From assembly GCA_026770025.1 (NCBI GenBank), contig JAMXDE010000030.1, forward strand, positions 1-64,000: a DNA stretch of 64,000 nt, read 5' to 3'. Numbering within the stretch: position 1 is the stretch's first letter; every line of letters starts with the position of its first letter. Shown here in pieces: positions 20,878-30,671 of this stretch. The translations under genes were made by a program, and so were the position numbers. Source of the stretch: Craspedostauros australis. Its lineage: Eukaryota; Bacillariophyta; Bacillariophyceae; Mastogloiales; Achnanthaceae. A model generated the notes under the pieces. It saw only the letters and a program-made list of their open reading frames with translations. It was not told the DNA's origin and did no database searches.

Positions 20878-21404
20878 GGTGGCAGCGGCGGTGCTGTTGT
20901 TGTCGTGTTTTCGCTTGACGAATGGATTGATTGTGGAGAAAGGGAGTGAATGTGATGCGTTGCGTTGTGATGTGCGGAGTGCCAGGCGCCGCGCAACGGC
21001 GATGAGCGCTGTGTTGTCCTTGTGTCGTCTGTGCTGCCACTAAAACATCCGTGACATTTTCGTTTCTGGGTTCATCGCAGTGCCGTTTTCTCTGTTTGGA
21101 TCCGCGGTCGCTCCACACGATTCCATTTGTTCCTCCCCCTCCATGTTCGAGTTTGTGGGTCGCGCTGTGTGTCGGTCGTGGACTTCGATAGGAAAATCCG
21201 CTCTTGGCCGAAGTTGTACAAACCAGCGTGTCGTTCTGCCGTCCTCATCCCTCTCCGGTGACTTGTGCGCTCTTCATTGTGTTCTTCTTGCATGTTGTTT
21301 GCACCTTTGCTCCAGCATCTTGAAAGTATTCATGCTTCGTGCACCTTTGTCGACTTGCACATAATTCCACCCAATCTCAAGCCCAACATCCTTCACTGTG
21401 CAAC
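20747..21404. other. Divergent spacer with TTG/GGT microsatellite
   Basis: It lies between the 5' ends of the minus-strand TLDc pseudogene and the + strand transposase-like gene. A (TTG)n/(GGT)n tract runs about 20838-20900. No gene is supported. Confidence 0.55.
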
Positions 21405-24400
21405 ATGTATCATCCACGCGATTCCGGGTTCGGCCACACCCAGCCACCACCACCAAAGTCTCCAAGGTACGAGTATGCAAACAGTGGCCACATCAACCAT
21501 CACAACCAACCACCAAGCCCAGGCCTCGTCCACCCCAACTCGCCTGCAATGTACTCTGGCCCACCTATTGTGGCTCGCCCTGTTCCATACCCATACTCGT
21601 ACCCCTACCAGAACATGATGAACCCTGTGATGCACCCATCCTATGCATCGCCTCCACCACAGCATGGACAGCCAACATTCCATCGACCAAGTCCTGCCTG
21701 GTACCCACCACCTGCTGCGCACATCCACCACAACATGAGCTTGCCAAATGGCGGAGGGACGACGGACGATTTCAACATGCTGAGACTCCCAACTGAAGTC
21801 GCCAAGCGCAGCCTTTCTGAAAACGTCGGATCCGCCATGCACGAAAGCCGTGAATTCGCCCAAACTGCAAAGGAGGAGGGGAAGAACCGTTTCGGCATCA
21901 TGCTATGTCGTGCATGTGGTGTGCACTTCTGTTCCTGTTGTTTCCAGCAACGCGCGAAGTTGGCCGTGTGCCCAGATTGCGCGGGAAACAGAGCAATTGG
22001 AAGTGACAGCCAAGCCACTCTTGGAACCGACAGCCAAATCGAAAAACAAACTGACATCGCTCACAACAACGTGGAAAATAACACGCAACCCAAGTTGGCA
22101 GTTGGACTTCACATCAAACAGACAGACGCCGTTTCCAACAAACAGACAGTCAACGATACTAACACCACTAAAATCCACAACAACGATGACTACGAAAATC
22201 ACACTGCCATCAACAGTAGACCTACCGATACCATCATTGAGGAGGCTGCTGCAATGTATGACTATGATGATGATAGTGATGATGAGCTCCTCAGCAACAT
22301 GATGGCAAGCGATGACAGCCAGGAGGATGGCAGAGATGTTGACTATGATGAAATGGAAGATATGTGGCCAACATGGGATGGCAATACAAAGTCTTGGGAG
22401 AAACTGTCCTCCATCATCAGCATGGCCCGCCACAACATGCATGGTTTGAGAGACTTTTGCAAACAAGGCTACCACACAATTCCTGGTAAACATGAGACAC
22501 AGAAGTGGGCAATGATCAACAGAGCATGGGATCGGTTGTCCACGATCTCATCACAGATCATCTTTCCCAACAGACCATGTCTGCGCCAACTTGCCAATGT
22601 GATGAGATTTGTCAGAGATGACAAACGCCTGCCTTCACTCACCTTGGAGGAAACTGTCTGCCTGATGCTCTTCTTTGGGAACAGAGATGTGTCAAAAATG
22701 GCAGGCGCAATCCTCGCATCAACTTCAACCTGCAAAGACTGTGCTGCCATCCTCACGCACCACTACAAGCGCCTCTCCCCAGAAGATCAGGTGAAGGTCA
22801 TCTCCATGCGGACTAAAATGCACAGCTCCAAGCACAAGCAACTGATTGGTGCTGCCAGGAAAATTATCAGCGGCGGGCCAATTCCTGTTGGGGAGTCGAG
22901 AAGTCGCCTTGGTCGTGAAAAACTTCAGGAGGTAACTTCCTTCCTCGCCTCTGTCACGAATTTCAAGCCAGGCAGATCGCGCAAGGTGAAGCTCCATGGC
23001 GTGGTGTACAATGGTTTGCCTATCTTCCTACGCGGCAAACAGACTGTCAGACAGCTATTTCGCCAATACAAGCAGACAGCGACAAAACCAGTGGGCTTCA
23101 ATACTTTCCGCGAGATTTTTGCCCTCCTCACCAAACGTGGCAAGTGCGAAACAGGTCTTTCCTCCTACTATGTGGACACTTTGGAAATGTCAATCAAGTT
23201 CACTGATATGCTCACGCGAATCATCGAAATGCTGGGCACAGATGATGCCACGAACGATCTACGCAAAGAGGCACTCGAAATTGGCAAAGAGTGGAACGAA
23301 GTTTTCACCTTTGTCAAATGGGAGTACACGCATTCACATGTGCGCGTCCAATGTGAGGATGACCACCTTCACTCAGCGCAATTCGCACTCACCACCGGCG
23401 AATGTGAGGCCCAACAAGAAGTCTGTGCACGTTGTGCACATGCAATGACATTCTTCTCCTTCCGTGTCACAGACTACCTTGAACGCACCAAGGGTCACAT
23501 CCGCAACCAACAGGACCAAGCAGAGTTCAACACTATGTTTGGGGCTGTGTCTCTGTGTGACAAGCAGCTTGGTGTGTACATGTCACACAAGGTGAGGGCA
23601 ATGGTGCAATTTGAGCAAATCCGAAAGGAGAAGGAATCACTTATCAACGAACAAGACAAAATGATTGTTGTGCTTGATCACAAGCAGAAGATATTGCCCA
23701 TCTGCAGCAAAGAATGTCAATCGGCATATTTTGCCAAAAAGGGAATGTCACTTCTGGGTGTGATGACCATTACTTATGAAGGAGGTGAGTATCACTATCG
23801 CTTTGTGGACATGCTGATAAAAAACTATCATGCACAAGATCAAGTGCAGGTTGCAGGGCTTCTCAAGATACTTATGGCGGACATCTTTCCTGTCATGCAT
23901 CCGGACAAGAAAAGAATTGTCATCCAGAGTGACAACGCAAGCTGCTTCGCCAGCCCATCATTGATGCGCTACATTTATGGGCTGAACCGAGGAGAACACG
24001 GTGTGAAATTCAACCCCAATGGTACCGCAGAAGAAAAGGCCCAAGCATACACTGATGCAAAAATGGAGATCAACAACATCACCACCCATCCGATGCCTCC
24101 TGCAGGACAAGGCAATGAACAAGCCACCCAACCATCCAATGCAGGCCCCAAGATTGTCAAGTGGATCTACACTGAAGCACAGACTGGAAAAGGGCTCCTT
24201 GATGCACATTTCAGCTACATCAATGGTGGGCTCACATGGTACATTGGTGGAGCTGACAATGGTAAGGCACAGACAGAAGAGGATGTTTTCCATGTGCTTG
24301 TGGAGAAGGGCATCAAGGGCACCATCACTGTGCTTGTGGAGGGGGAAAACTTGTTGGCACCACTCTTGTTTCCAGTCAACGAGAAGCGAAAATCGACCTT

Positions 24401-25301
24401 CTCCACCACGATTAAGCCCCGGACAAGAGCAACCCACCAGGTGGACATCCTTGACAATTGTGTACATGTCACAGCATCATCCGGAGTGTCCAAACCAGAA
24501 GTTGTTCCACAGGCACAGCTTGGCCTGTACTACATGCAGGACCTTGACATCTGCTTGTCGGAAGGGGAAGTGAAACCGGTCACTGCGGCATTCACATCCA
24601 AACCACAACCCAAGCAAACCACCCAAGCAACGGCGAACGCGAAAAAAAAGAAACACAAGCAGATCGATGTCAACTGGCGCGACACTGCAGCGACCTTGGT
24701 GATGGAAAATTTGAGGCCACCCAACCTCACATTAGCGGAGGGCGACAAAACAGGAGCACCAACCATCGTCAAGGAGGGATGGGCCAAAACCTTCCAAGAC
24801 AAGCCCAGCACAAGCACAGCCACCAACGACGAGCCTGTGCCCAAGAATTTGCCATCAATGACAAAGGAGGTTGCAAAGATTGTGTGTGAAGCCAAGATCA
24901 AAGGTGAGAACAACAAGGACAAGCGGAAATCAGAGTATGTTGTGCATCAAGACTTGCTGGAAGGCCCTTTGGCTGCTGATTGGAAAGGACGTGTGAAAAT
25001 CACGATTCCATTCCTCAAATCGTTCCTGTCAGGTGATGTGAAGCGTGCACAGAACTACATGGCGAATAATGGGTACTTGACGGAGGGCTACGATGCTGTC
25101 GAAGAGGAGATGCAACCATTGGATGTGATGGAGGAAAACGAAAACGCGATGCACCTGGGGGATATCGACACCTGGATGGGTGGCATTCCAGACGATCCAG
25201 AATGTGACGATGGTGCCCATCTTCTGCACAATGGCATTTTGCTCGAAATCGAAGAACCTCCACTCGAGCTGGATCCCAACACAACCATTTATGAAGTGTG
25301 A
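21405..25301 (+). CDS. Large DDE transposase-like protein of unrecognised superfamily
   Basis: One uninterrupted 1298-codon frame from the ATG at 21405; an in-frame ATG 22 codons upstream is also possible. The N-terminus is Pro/His/Tyr-rich. A Cys cluster (CRACGVHFCSCCF...CPDC, about residues 166-195) could bind zinc, and an acidic, low-complexity stretch follows. A second Cys/His group lies near 645-680. The C-terminal half holds a candidate RNase-H-like core: LDHKQKILP near 757, IQSDNASCF near 842 and TEAQTGKGLLDAHF near 924-935. This order (D, SDN, E/D with DAHF) matches transposase-like proteins found in many invertebrates and algae whose family I cannot name. The C-terminus is basic, then acidic. 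No terminal inverted repeats were found by eye. It could be an intact transposon gene or a domesticated one. Confidence 0.6.
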   Translation: MYHPRDSGFGHTQPPPPKSPRYEYANSGHINHHNQPPSPGLVHPNSPAMYSGPPIVARPVPYPYSYPYQNMMNPVMHPSYASPPPQHGQPTFHRPSPAWYPPPAAHIHHNMSLPNGGGTTDDFNMLRLPTEVAKRSLSENVGSAMHESREFAQTAKEEGKNRFGIMLCRACGVHFCSCCFQQRAKLAVCPDCAGNRAIGSDSQATLGTDSQIEKQTDIAHNNVENNTQPKLAVGLHIKQTDAVSNKQTVNDTNTTKIHNNDDYENHTAINSRPTDTIIEEAAAMYDYDDDSDDELLSNMMASDDSQEDGRDVDYDEMEDMWPTWDGNTKSWEKLSSIISMARHNMHGLRDFCKQGYHTIPGKHETQKWAMINRAWDRLSTISSQIIFPNRPCLRQLANVMRFVRDDKRLPSLTLEETVCLMLFFGNRDVSKMAGAILASTSTCKDCAAILTHHYKRLSPEDQVKVISMRTKMHSSKHKQLIGAARKIISGGPIPVGESRSRLGREKLQEVTSFLASVTNFKPGRSRKVKLHGVVYNGLPIFLRGKQTVRQLFRQYKQTATKPVGFNTFREIFALLTKRGKCETGLSSYYVDTLEMSIKFTDMLTRIIEMLGTDDATNDLRKEALEIGKEWNEVFTFVKWEYTHSHVRVQCEDDHLHSAQFALTTGECEAQQEVCARCAHAMTFFSFRVTDYLERTKGHIRNQQDQAEFNTMFGAVSLCDKQLGVYMSHKVRAMVQFEQIRKEKESLINEQDKMIVVLDHKQKILPICSKECQSAYFAKKGMSLLGVMTITYEGGEYHYRFVDMLIKNYHAQDQVQVAGLLKILMADIFPVMHPDKKRIVIQSDNASCFASPSLMRYIYGLNRGEHGVKFNPNGTAEEKAQAYTDAKMEINNITTHPMPPAGQGNEQATQPSNAGPKIVKWIYTEAQTGKGLLDAHFSYINGGLTWYIGGADNGKAQTEEDVFHVLVEKGIKGTITVLVEGENLLAPLLFPVNEKRKSTFSTTIKPRTRATHQVDILDNCVHVTASSGVSKPEVVPQAQLGLYYMQDLDICLSEGEVKPVTAAFTSKPQPKQTTQATANAKKKKHKQIDVNWRDTAATLVMENLRPPNLTLAEGDKTGAPTIVKEGWAKTFQDKPSTSTATNDEPVPKNLPSMTKEVAKIVCEAKIKGENNKDKRKSEYVVHQDLLEGPLAADWKGRVKITIPFLKSFLSGDVKRAQNYMANNGYLTEGYDAVEEEMQPLDVMEENENAMHLGDIDTWMGGIPDDPECDDGAHLLHNGILLEIEEPPLELDPNTTIYEV

Positions 25302-26649
25302 TGAGTCTACTTGCACATCAATTCACATGATCTAAAGTATAGTAGCCATTGGATGACTGTGCCAACAGTTGCAAGAGCATGCACAATGTGCGTTGTGTTG
25401 TGCTGTGTCGTGTCGTGTTTTTTTTGTGTTGTGTTGCGTCGTGTTGTACTGTGTCATGTTGTGTCGTGTTGTGTCATGTTGTGTCGTGTTGTGTCATGTT
25501 GTGTCGTGCTGTGTGCACGCGTTCGCACTCAGCACAGAAAACTGCACGATCACACTGGTCGCGATCGGCTTCGCCAGAAACCAAAAAGTGTAGGACAACA
25601 GTTTTGGGGATGGGAGAGCACCCATCAGCAGCTTTGATGGTCGAAGATGCCATGCAAGCATCTTCCAAATCGCCAAGCCACCCATAGAAGATATGTTCAT
25701 CATTAACACAGGAAAAAAATGTTGTGAGAGTTTTAAGTAATATTGTCTGCAAGAGGCGTTATCCTAAAATAACCGCCAAGGGGCCTTTTTCGGCACCGAC
25801 AAAACGGCATGATGGGCTCATCATACGGGTGCGTACCTTCGAGAGCATGCACACCCAACCCATTCTGGATGCATCAGGATGTCTTCAGGGAACGTGGTCA
25901 CGCGCGGGGCGCACGACGAGGGGCTGCGAAGGTCGTAGGAATGAGATACGGATGCAAACAGTAGCAGCATCACGATCGGCGGTAGTTTTTCGAAATCGTT
26001 GGGCTTCAGGACGGGGACCATTTGGGGCATGGGATGCTGATATCAGTGGCGAAGCTTCATTGAAAGTCGATAGATAAAGGATATACGGAGACAGTGTGGT
26101 GCGTAGCTTGCAGCAATACGACGGTCACGGGTGCTGAGGGGAGGTCAGGCTGGCACCATCCACGATTTGGGGACTCACGAAAAAGCCGAATACATGCCGA
26201 AACGACGTTAAAAATAAAGTTGTGATAATTTTAACTTCGATGGTCACCACCGCTGATAGGAAGCTGTATACATGTACTATTTGGTTTCAACTGGAAACGA
26301 TGTGTTGTTGTGATATGGCATCATATCCAGTTGTTGGCATTGATTTTGGGCGTGTTCTGTGTGGGCGTGGTTGGCACACCTCGTGGCACGAAACTCCACG
26401 GGTAGTGCTATCACGGAGGCATTCCATGGCACGTCGCGCGCAACATGAAAGAGTTGCATCATCGTTGTTGTTGCGATTTCGTATGGTGCTCTATTTGTCT
26501 TAGCTTCGGTACCATGCGATGCTCACATGGGTCGACGTTTCAGCAACGAATGCACTGTGCCATTGCGCTGTGTTGACGTGCTTTGGGGCGACATCCTGCT
26601 GTGCTGCATGGTGCCATCGTGCTCGTATCGTGTCCATGTGCTGCCATCG
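25302..26649. other. Spacer with GTGTTGT-type microsatellite
   Basis: No supported gene. A repetitive TGTTGTGTCG/TGTTGTGTCATG tract occupies about 25390-25520. The rest is unremarkable. Confidence 0.5.
25390..25520 (+). repeat. TGTTGTGTCRTG microsatellite/minisatellite
   Basis: Repeated TGTTGTGTCG and TGTTGTGTCATG units with an internal run of eight T. ORFs through it are repeat artefacts. Confidence 0.75.
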
Positions 26650-28023
26650 ACGCAAGCGCATGCCGATTCATTGAAAAGCCCTGATCGGCATCCGACAACG
26701 TGTCTCCATCTTTCACCATACGCGCGCTTGATGTGCTCTGATGTGCTCTGATGTACTTTGATGGTGTGTGATGCGCTGGAGGATCCAACCGCAGCAGATT
26801 CGCTTCGTCATGAGGACCACCTCTGGCTGCAGCACCTCTCTTTCTATCACCATCTGCTCGCGTGTAATGGGATCGCGTGTAATGGGATTGTGTGTGATTG
26901 GCTGTGTTGGTGTTGTGTGGGTAGGATCCGCGCGCAGGATGCTTCGTTGCCCAATGAGATTCACATCCCACCGCATCTATCCATCTCTGGCGCTGTACTC
27001 GTGGGCGACGGATTCGCATACAACAGCCTGTGCCGGTCGTGCTCAGGATGACCCATGCACCGCGGATTCACTTTGCAGTCACGGTCACGTCCGGCGGCGT
27101 CTGTCTATTTCCCATCATGTGCTCGCTTGTGATGCGCCCGGTGATTCAACCGCGGAGTGATCCAACCGCGGAGTGATCCAACCGCGAAGCGATTCCCCTC
27201 GCAGTGAGGATCACGCCCGACAGCGTCTCTCCTTCTCTGACCATATGCTCCGCCGTGTTGTGCCGCGCAGATGCCGCACTGGCGATCCATGTGCACAGTG
27301 ATTCGCATCGCAATTACGATCAAATCAAACAGGCATCTCTCCATCTATCACCATATGCTCGCTCGTGGTGTGCTGTGTCGATGTTGCTTGCAGCGATGCA
27401 ATCCGCATGGCCTGGCGCTGAGCAGGGAGGGTCGCATCCGACATCGGCTCTCCGCGGCTCAACATCTGCTCGTGTGCATTCTGCTGTGTTGGTGTGTGGC
27501 GCGTAGGGTAATTCAACCGTAGCGGATCCACTTTGAAATCTTGATGGCATCGATGGCGGCCATCTATCTCTGACTCAGCATCCCCGCATGATCTGCAGTA
27601 TTGGCGCGTGCCAAGTGATCCAACCATAGAATGAATCACTCTGCAGTCATTATCACATCTGATAGCACCCCACCTTCGCTGACCCTGCGCTCGTGTGTGA
27701 CGAGGTTTGCGTGTGATGTCACGTGTTGATGTTGTCCAAAGTGATCCAAACGCATAGTGATTTCTTATGCAGTGCGCCGGCCTCCCACCGCATCCATCCA
27801 TTTGATCACATGCTGGCGTGTGGTGGGCTGTGTTGGTGTGTGCGCAAGATGATCCATGCACAGTAGATTCACTCTGCAGTGAGGATCATATCCACATCTG
27901 ACAGCATCCCTCCATTTCTGGTCTTCTGCTTGCGCATGCTATGTTGGCCTATGTTGGCCGCGTTGGTGTGTCTGTCTGACAATGGGAGCGCAATGGAGAT
28001 CGTATCCAACAACATCCCTCCAT
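26650..28023 (+). repeat. Degenerate ~120-bp satellite, left block
   Basis: A pattern of roughly 110-130 bp recurs about ten times. It consists of GTGATCCAACCGCAG, then GATTCACTTTGCAGTGAGGATCAC, then CATCCGACAGCGTC, CTCCATCTCTGACCATGTGCTCG and a GTGTGATG-type spacer. Copies differ substantially from each other. The block is cut at 28023 by the LINE and resumes at 42986 in register. ORFs within it are repeat artefacts. Confidence 0.8.
28007..28023 (+). repeat. LINE target-site duplication, left copy (17 bp)
   Basis: CAACAACATCCCTCCAT is repeated exactly at 42969-42985 on the other side of the LINE, and both copies read on into satellite sequence. Confidence 0.85.
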
Positions 28024-28079
28024 AAAAACGAGGACCAGGGAAAACAAACCAGTAGAAACACGTAAAGATAGTACAAAAC

Positions 28080-30671
28080 ATGAACCAGAACACCGACTCA
28101 GTAGTCAAGCCTACAGGTGTCAACCGTAGAAAAGATCCGGCGGCACCCGAAACAGCAGAGACGAAACAGAGCAGGATGATCATAAACCAAAGGAAGACTG
28201 CCGACGGCATAGGCGGAAACAAGGAGACTCCAGCAAGGACAGCAAAGACAACATCGACGAGTGCAGGTGGCAAGAAACCGGGCAAGATGCCGACCCTTGT
28301 GGAAGGAGAAAACGAAGAAGGAGTGGCGACATCCAGAAAGACGACCACCAGCACGTGGAAATTGCTTCCAGGCGAGATCCGCAAGGCAGCAAGGTCGTTC
28401 GCGTACAATGAAGTGCTCGCAGAAGAGGGAAGATCCATCCACAACCTAGTGAAGGGCATGATGGCACAACGATTGCAATGGACAGGCAAGGCACCGGCAC
28501 CAACAGGCAAGGTGGTACCAGTCCAAGAGATCCAAGCATTCATCAGCATGGTGGTCGATGGCCGAAAAGAAAAATTCGGAATCGCACAGGTACCCAAGGC
28601 GGACGAGCGAAGACAGAAGATCAAGCAACTGGCGGCCGACCTCAGCATGACGGACCCGAACATCGTACTCAAGGACATGAGAATCCCGGACTCCGGAGGA
28701 CTTCTGCGCAAGACAGAGATCACAATCGCATGGAGGGCATCGGTGAATGCACTGGGGTCCAGGTACCCAGACATCATGTTGATGCCGCAAGGCGCGGATG
28801 TAATCATGGGGGACGCGGAGACGGCACAGGTGACAGCAGGAGAGGACATGACTAGTAAAACTCCAACAAAAGCGAACTCGGGCAAGAAAAAACTCAAGCA
28901 GAGAAAGATCAAATTCTCAATCGACAACAAGGACGCACGGAAGAAAGAAGCAGAAAGACTTGCGAAGGCACTGCAGCACAACACAAGCAGCGAGAGTGAA
29001 GACGATCAGGACGAGGAGACAAGCGACGATGAGGAGGAATCCAGCAGTGAGGAGTCGGAAGTAGAAGACAGCGAGAGCGACACAAGCACAGTGGAGAGCA
29101 CGACGACGCACAAGGTCCAAGAAGGAATGGTGGCCAAACGATTCGATCTGACAGTACCAGTCAAGAAAGGAGCAAACCCGATCAAGAAGTATCTGAAAGC
29201 GCTCCGGAAATGGCTCAAAGCTTTGAAGGAACACGACAGCACCATCTTTCTCATGGCGTGGATGGAGAAAGATACCAAAGAGGTGATCAGCAACGAGAAG
29301 CAATTCCCAAAGAAGGAGAAGGATCTGATGGTGTACACTAGCCGAATGCGGACGACAGCGAACGGAAGGACAGTGACAGCACAGGTACGCATTGCCATGA
29401 CATGTGATCCACAAGACATCGTGTCCAAGATGGGCTCTCACCTGAACTTCTACTACCAGTCAACGGGACAGACGCTCTACAAGCGCCCGCTAGACGAGGC
29501 TGAGTACACCAAGCAGGTGGGAATGCTGACCTACACCAGCAACTTTGCCAACGCATCAGCCATATGCGCTATCATCAACAAAAGGTTGAAAGCAGATGGG
29601 GTGGAAGGCGAAGTGGGCGGAAGGATCAGAGCGGACGGACTTGTGAGTCAAGAACGGCGTGATGCCCACAAGGCAGCAGGGAAGAGCTTCAAAGTGCAGC
29701 CATGGCAAGCGCTCAGACTGGAAGCCGACATCCGATTCCACGTGAGGATCACCAAGGCACTGTGCGTGATGTTCAACGACATGCTCAAGATCGGTCCAGG
29801 AGGGCTCAGGAACCGTTTCATACCCAATCCAATGGCGATGACGCTAGGGCCAGACGGTGTACTCGCAACCAAAAGGATGAAAGGGAAACATGAGGCAGTG
29901 CTGGACATGGTGAGGGAGGTACGTATCAGAGGGGTCGAAGACCTCGATGATCCAGACACCGAGAACCCAAGGAAGACGCTGAGGACATACCTAGCAAACC
30001 AAGTCCACCCAACCACGAAGAAGCCGGTATTCATTCATGTGGACAAACAGGAGGTTCCGTGGAACGGAGAGACCGACGTAGCGTACGCATACGTGTTTCC
30101 GGAGCATCAACAGCACGCAGAAGTGATTGTCAACACGCTGGCTGCGAGATGCAGACGGGAGATCGGGCAATCCACTGCAAGGTGGTTCACTCTGGCGGAA
30201 CAAGCTGAGGCAGTCCAGGTGGAATACGACGAGACATCGGGGAAATACAAAGTCCCGCAAGTCGAGTCCATGCTGATGGTGGCAGACGAATTCCCCGACG
30301 TGGTCCTCGAAGGGCTCGACATGGTGGACAGCACGTCGTACAGGCCAATCGCATTGGACGACAAGAGTGCCTTCTCTTTCACCAACAGAACGAGCCGTAA
30401 GGGTACAGCACTGGATCAGCCCATCAAGTCGGCCATGAAGCGGAGGAAAACTGACGACGCATGCTCTGAGGCCAGCGAATCAGCCGGGTCGGAAATGTCG
30501 GTCAACACTGGCATTTCAGAACTGTCGGCGTTTGACAGCGTAGCAACCAACACGCTTGAAAACCAGTCCAAGGAAGCTCTCATGAAACGCATTGAGAAGA
30601 TCCAAGCGGCCCTCAGCAGAAAGAGAGCCAAGGAGCCAGGGGGGAAAGAGGATGACAGTATGCAAGAATGA
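28080..30671 (+). CDS. LINE ORF1 protein
   Basis: The 863-aa product starts at the first ATG after a 56-bp leader. It is Lys/Thr-rich at the N-terminus and has a strongly acidic Ser/Glu/Asp segment at about residues 303-340. A large globular part follows, containing RFDLTVPVKKG and later VFIHVDKQEVPWNGE. The C-terminus is charged. No CCHC knuckle or RRM is recognisable. By position and order it should be the RNA-binding chaperone partner of ORF2, as in other two-ORF LINEs. The last codons overlap ORF2 in an ATGA (30668-30671), so ORF2 could be translated by termination-reinitiation. No inactivating change is seen. Confidence 0.8.
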   Translation: MNQNTDSVVKPTGVNRRKDPAAPETAETKQSRMIINQRKTADGIGGNKETPARTAKTTSTSAGGKKPGKMPTLVEGENEEGVATSRKTTTSTWKLLPGEIRKAARSFAYNEVLAEEGRSIHNLVKGMMAQRLQWTGKAPAPTGKVVPVQEIQAFISMVVDGRKEKFGIAQVPKADERRQKIKQLAADLSMTDPNIVLKDMRIPDSGGLLRKTEITIAWRASVNALGSRYPDIMLMPQGADVIMGDAETAQVTAGEDMTSKTPTKANSGKKKLKQRKIKFSIDNKDARKKEAERLAKALQHNTSSESEDDQDEETSDDEEESSSEESEVEDSESDTSTVESTTTHKVQEGMVAKRFDLTVPVKKGANPIKKYLKALRKWLKALKEHDSTIFLMAWMEKDTKEVISNEKQFPKKEKDLMVYTSRMRTTANGRTVTAQVRIAMTCDPQDIVSKMGSHLNFYYQSTGQTLYKRPLDEAEYTKQVGMLTYTSNFANASAICAIINKRLKADGVEGEVGGRIRADGLVSQERRDAHKAAGKSFKVQPWQALRLEADIRFHVRITKALCVMFNDMLKIGPGGLRNRFIPNPMAMTLGPDGVLATKRMKGKHEAVLDMVREVRIRGVEDLDDPDTENPRKTLRTYLANQVHPTTKKPVFIHVDKQEVPWNGETDVAYAYVFPEHQQHAEVIVNTLAARCRREIGQSTARWFTLAEQAEAVQVEYDETSGKYKVPQVESMLMVADEFPDVVLEGLDMVDSTSYRPIALDDKSAFSFTNRTSRKGTALDQPIKSAMKRRKTDDACSEASESAGSEMSVNTGISELSAFDSVATNTLENQSKEALMKRIEKIQAALSRKRAKEPGGKEDDSMQE

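Noticed and set aside
21351-25320. ACTTGCACAT near both ends of the transposase-like ORF as terminal repeats
   Set aside because: Ten bases in direct, not inverted, orientation with no further match. Likely chance.
26540-27861. Several 100-180-codon ORFs in the satellite
   Set aside because: They follow the tandem repeat period and have no domain or consistent frame between units.
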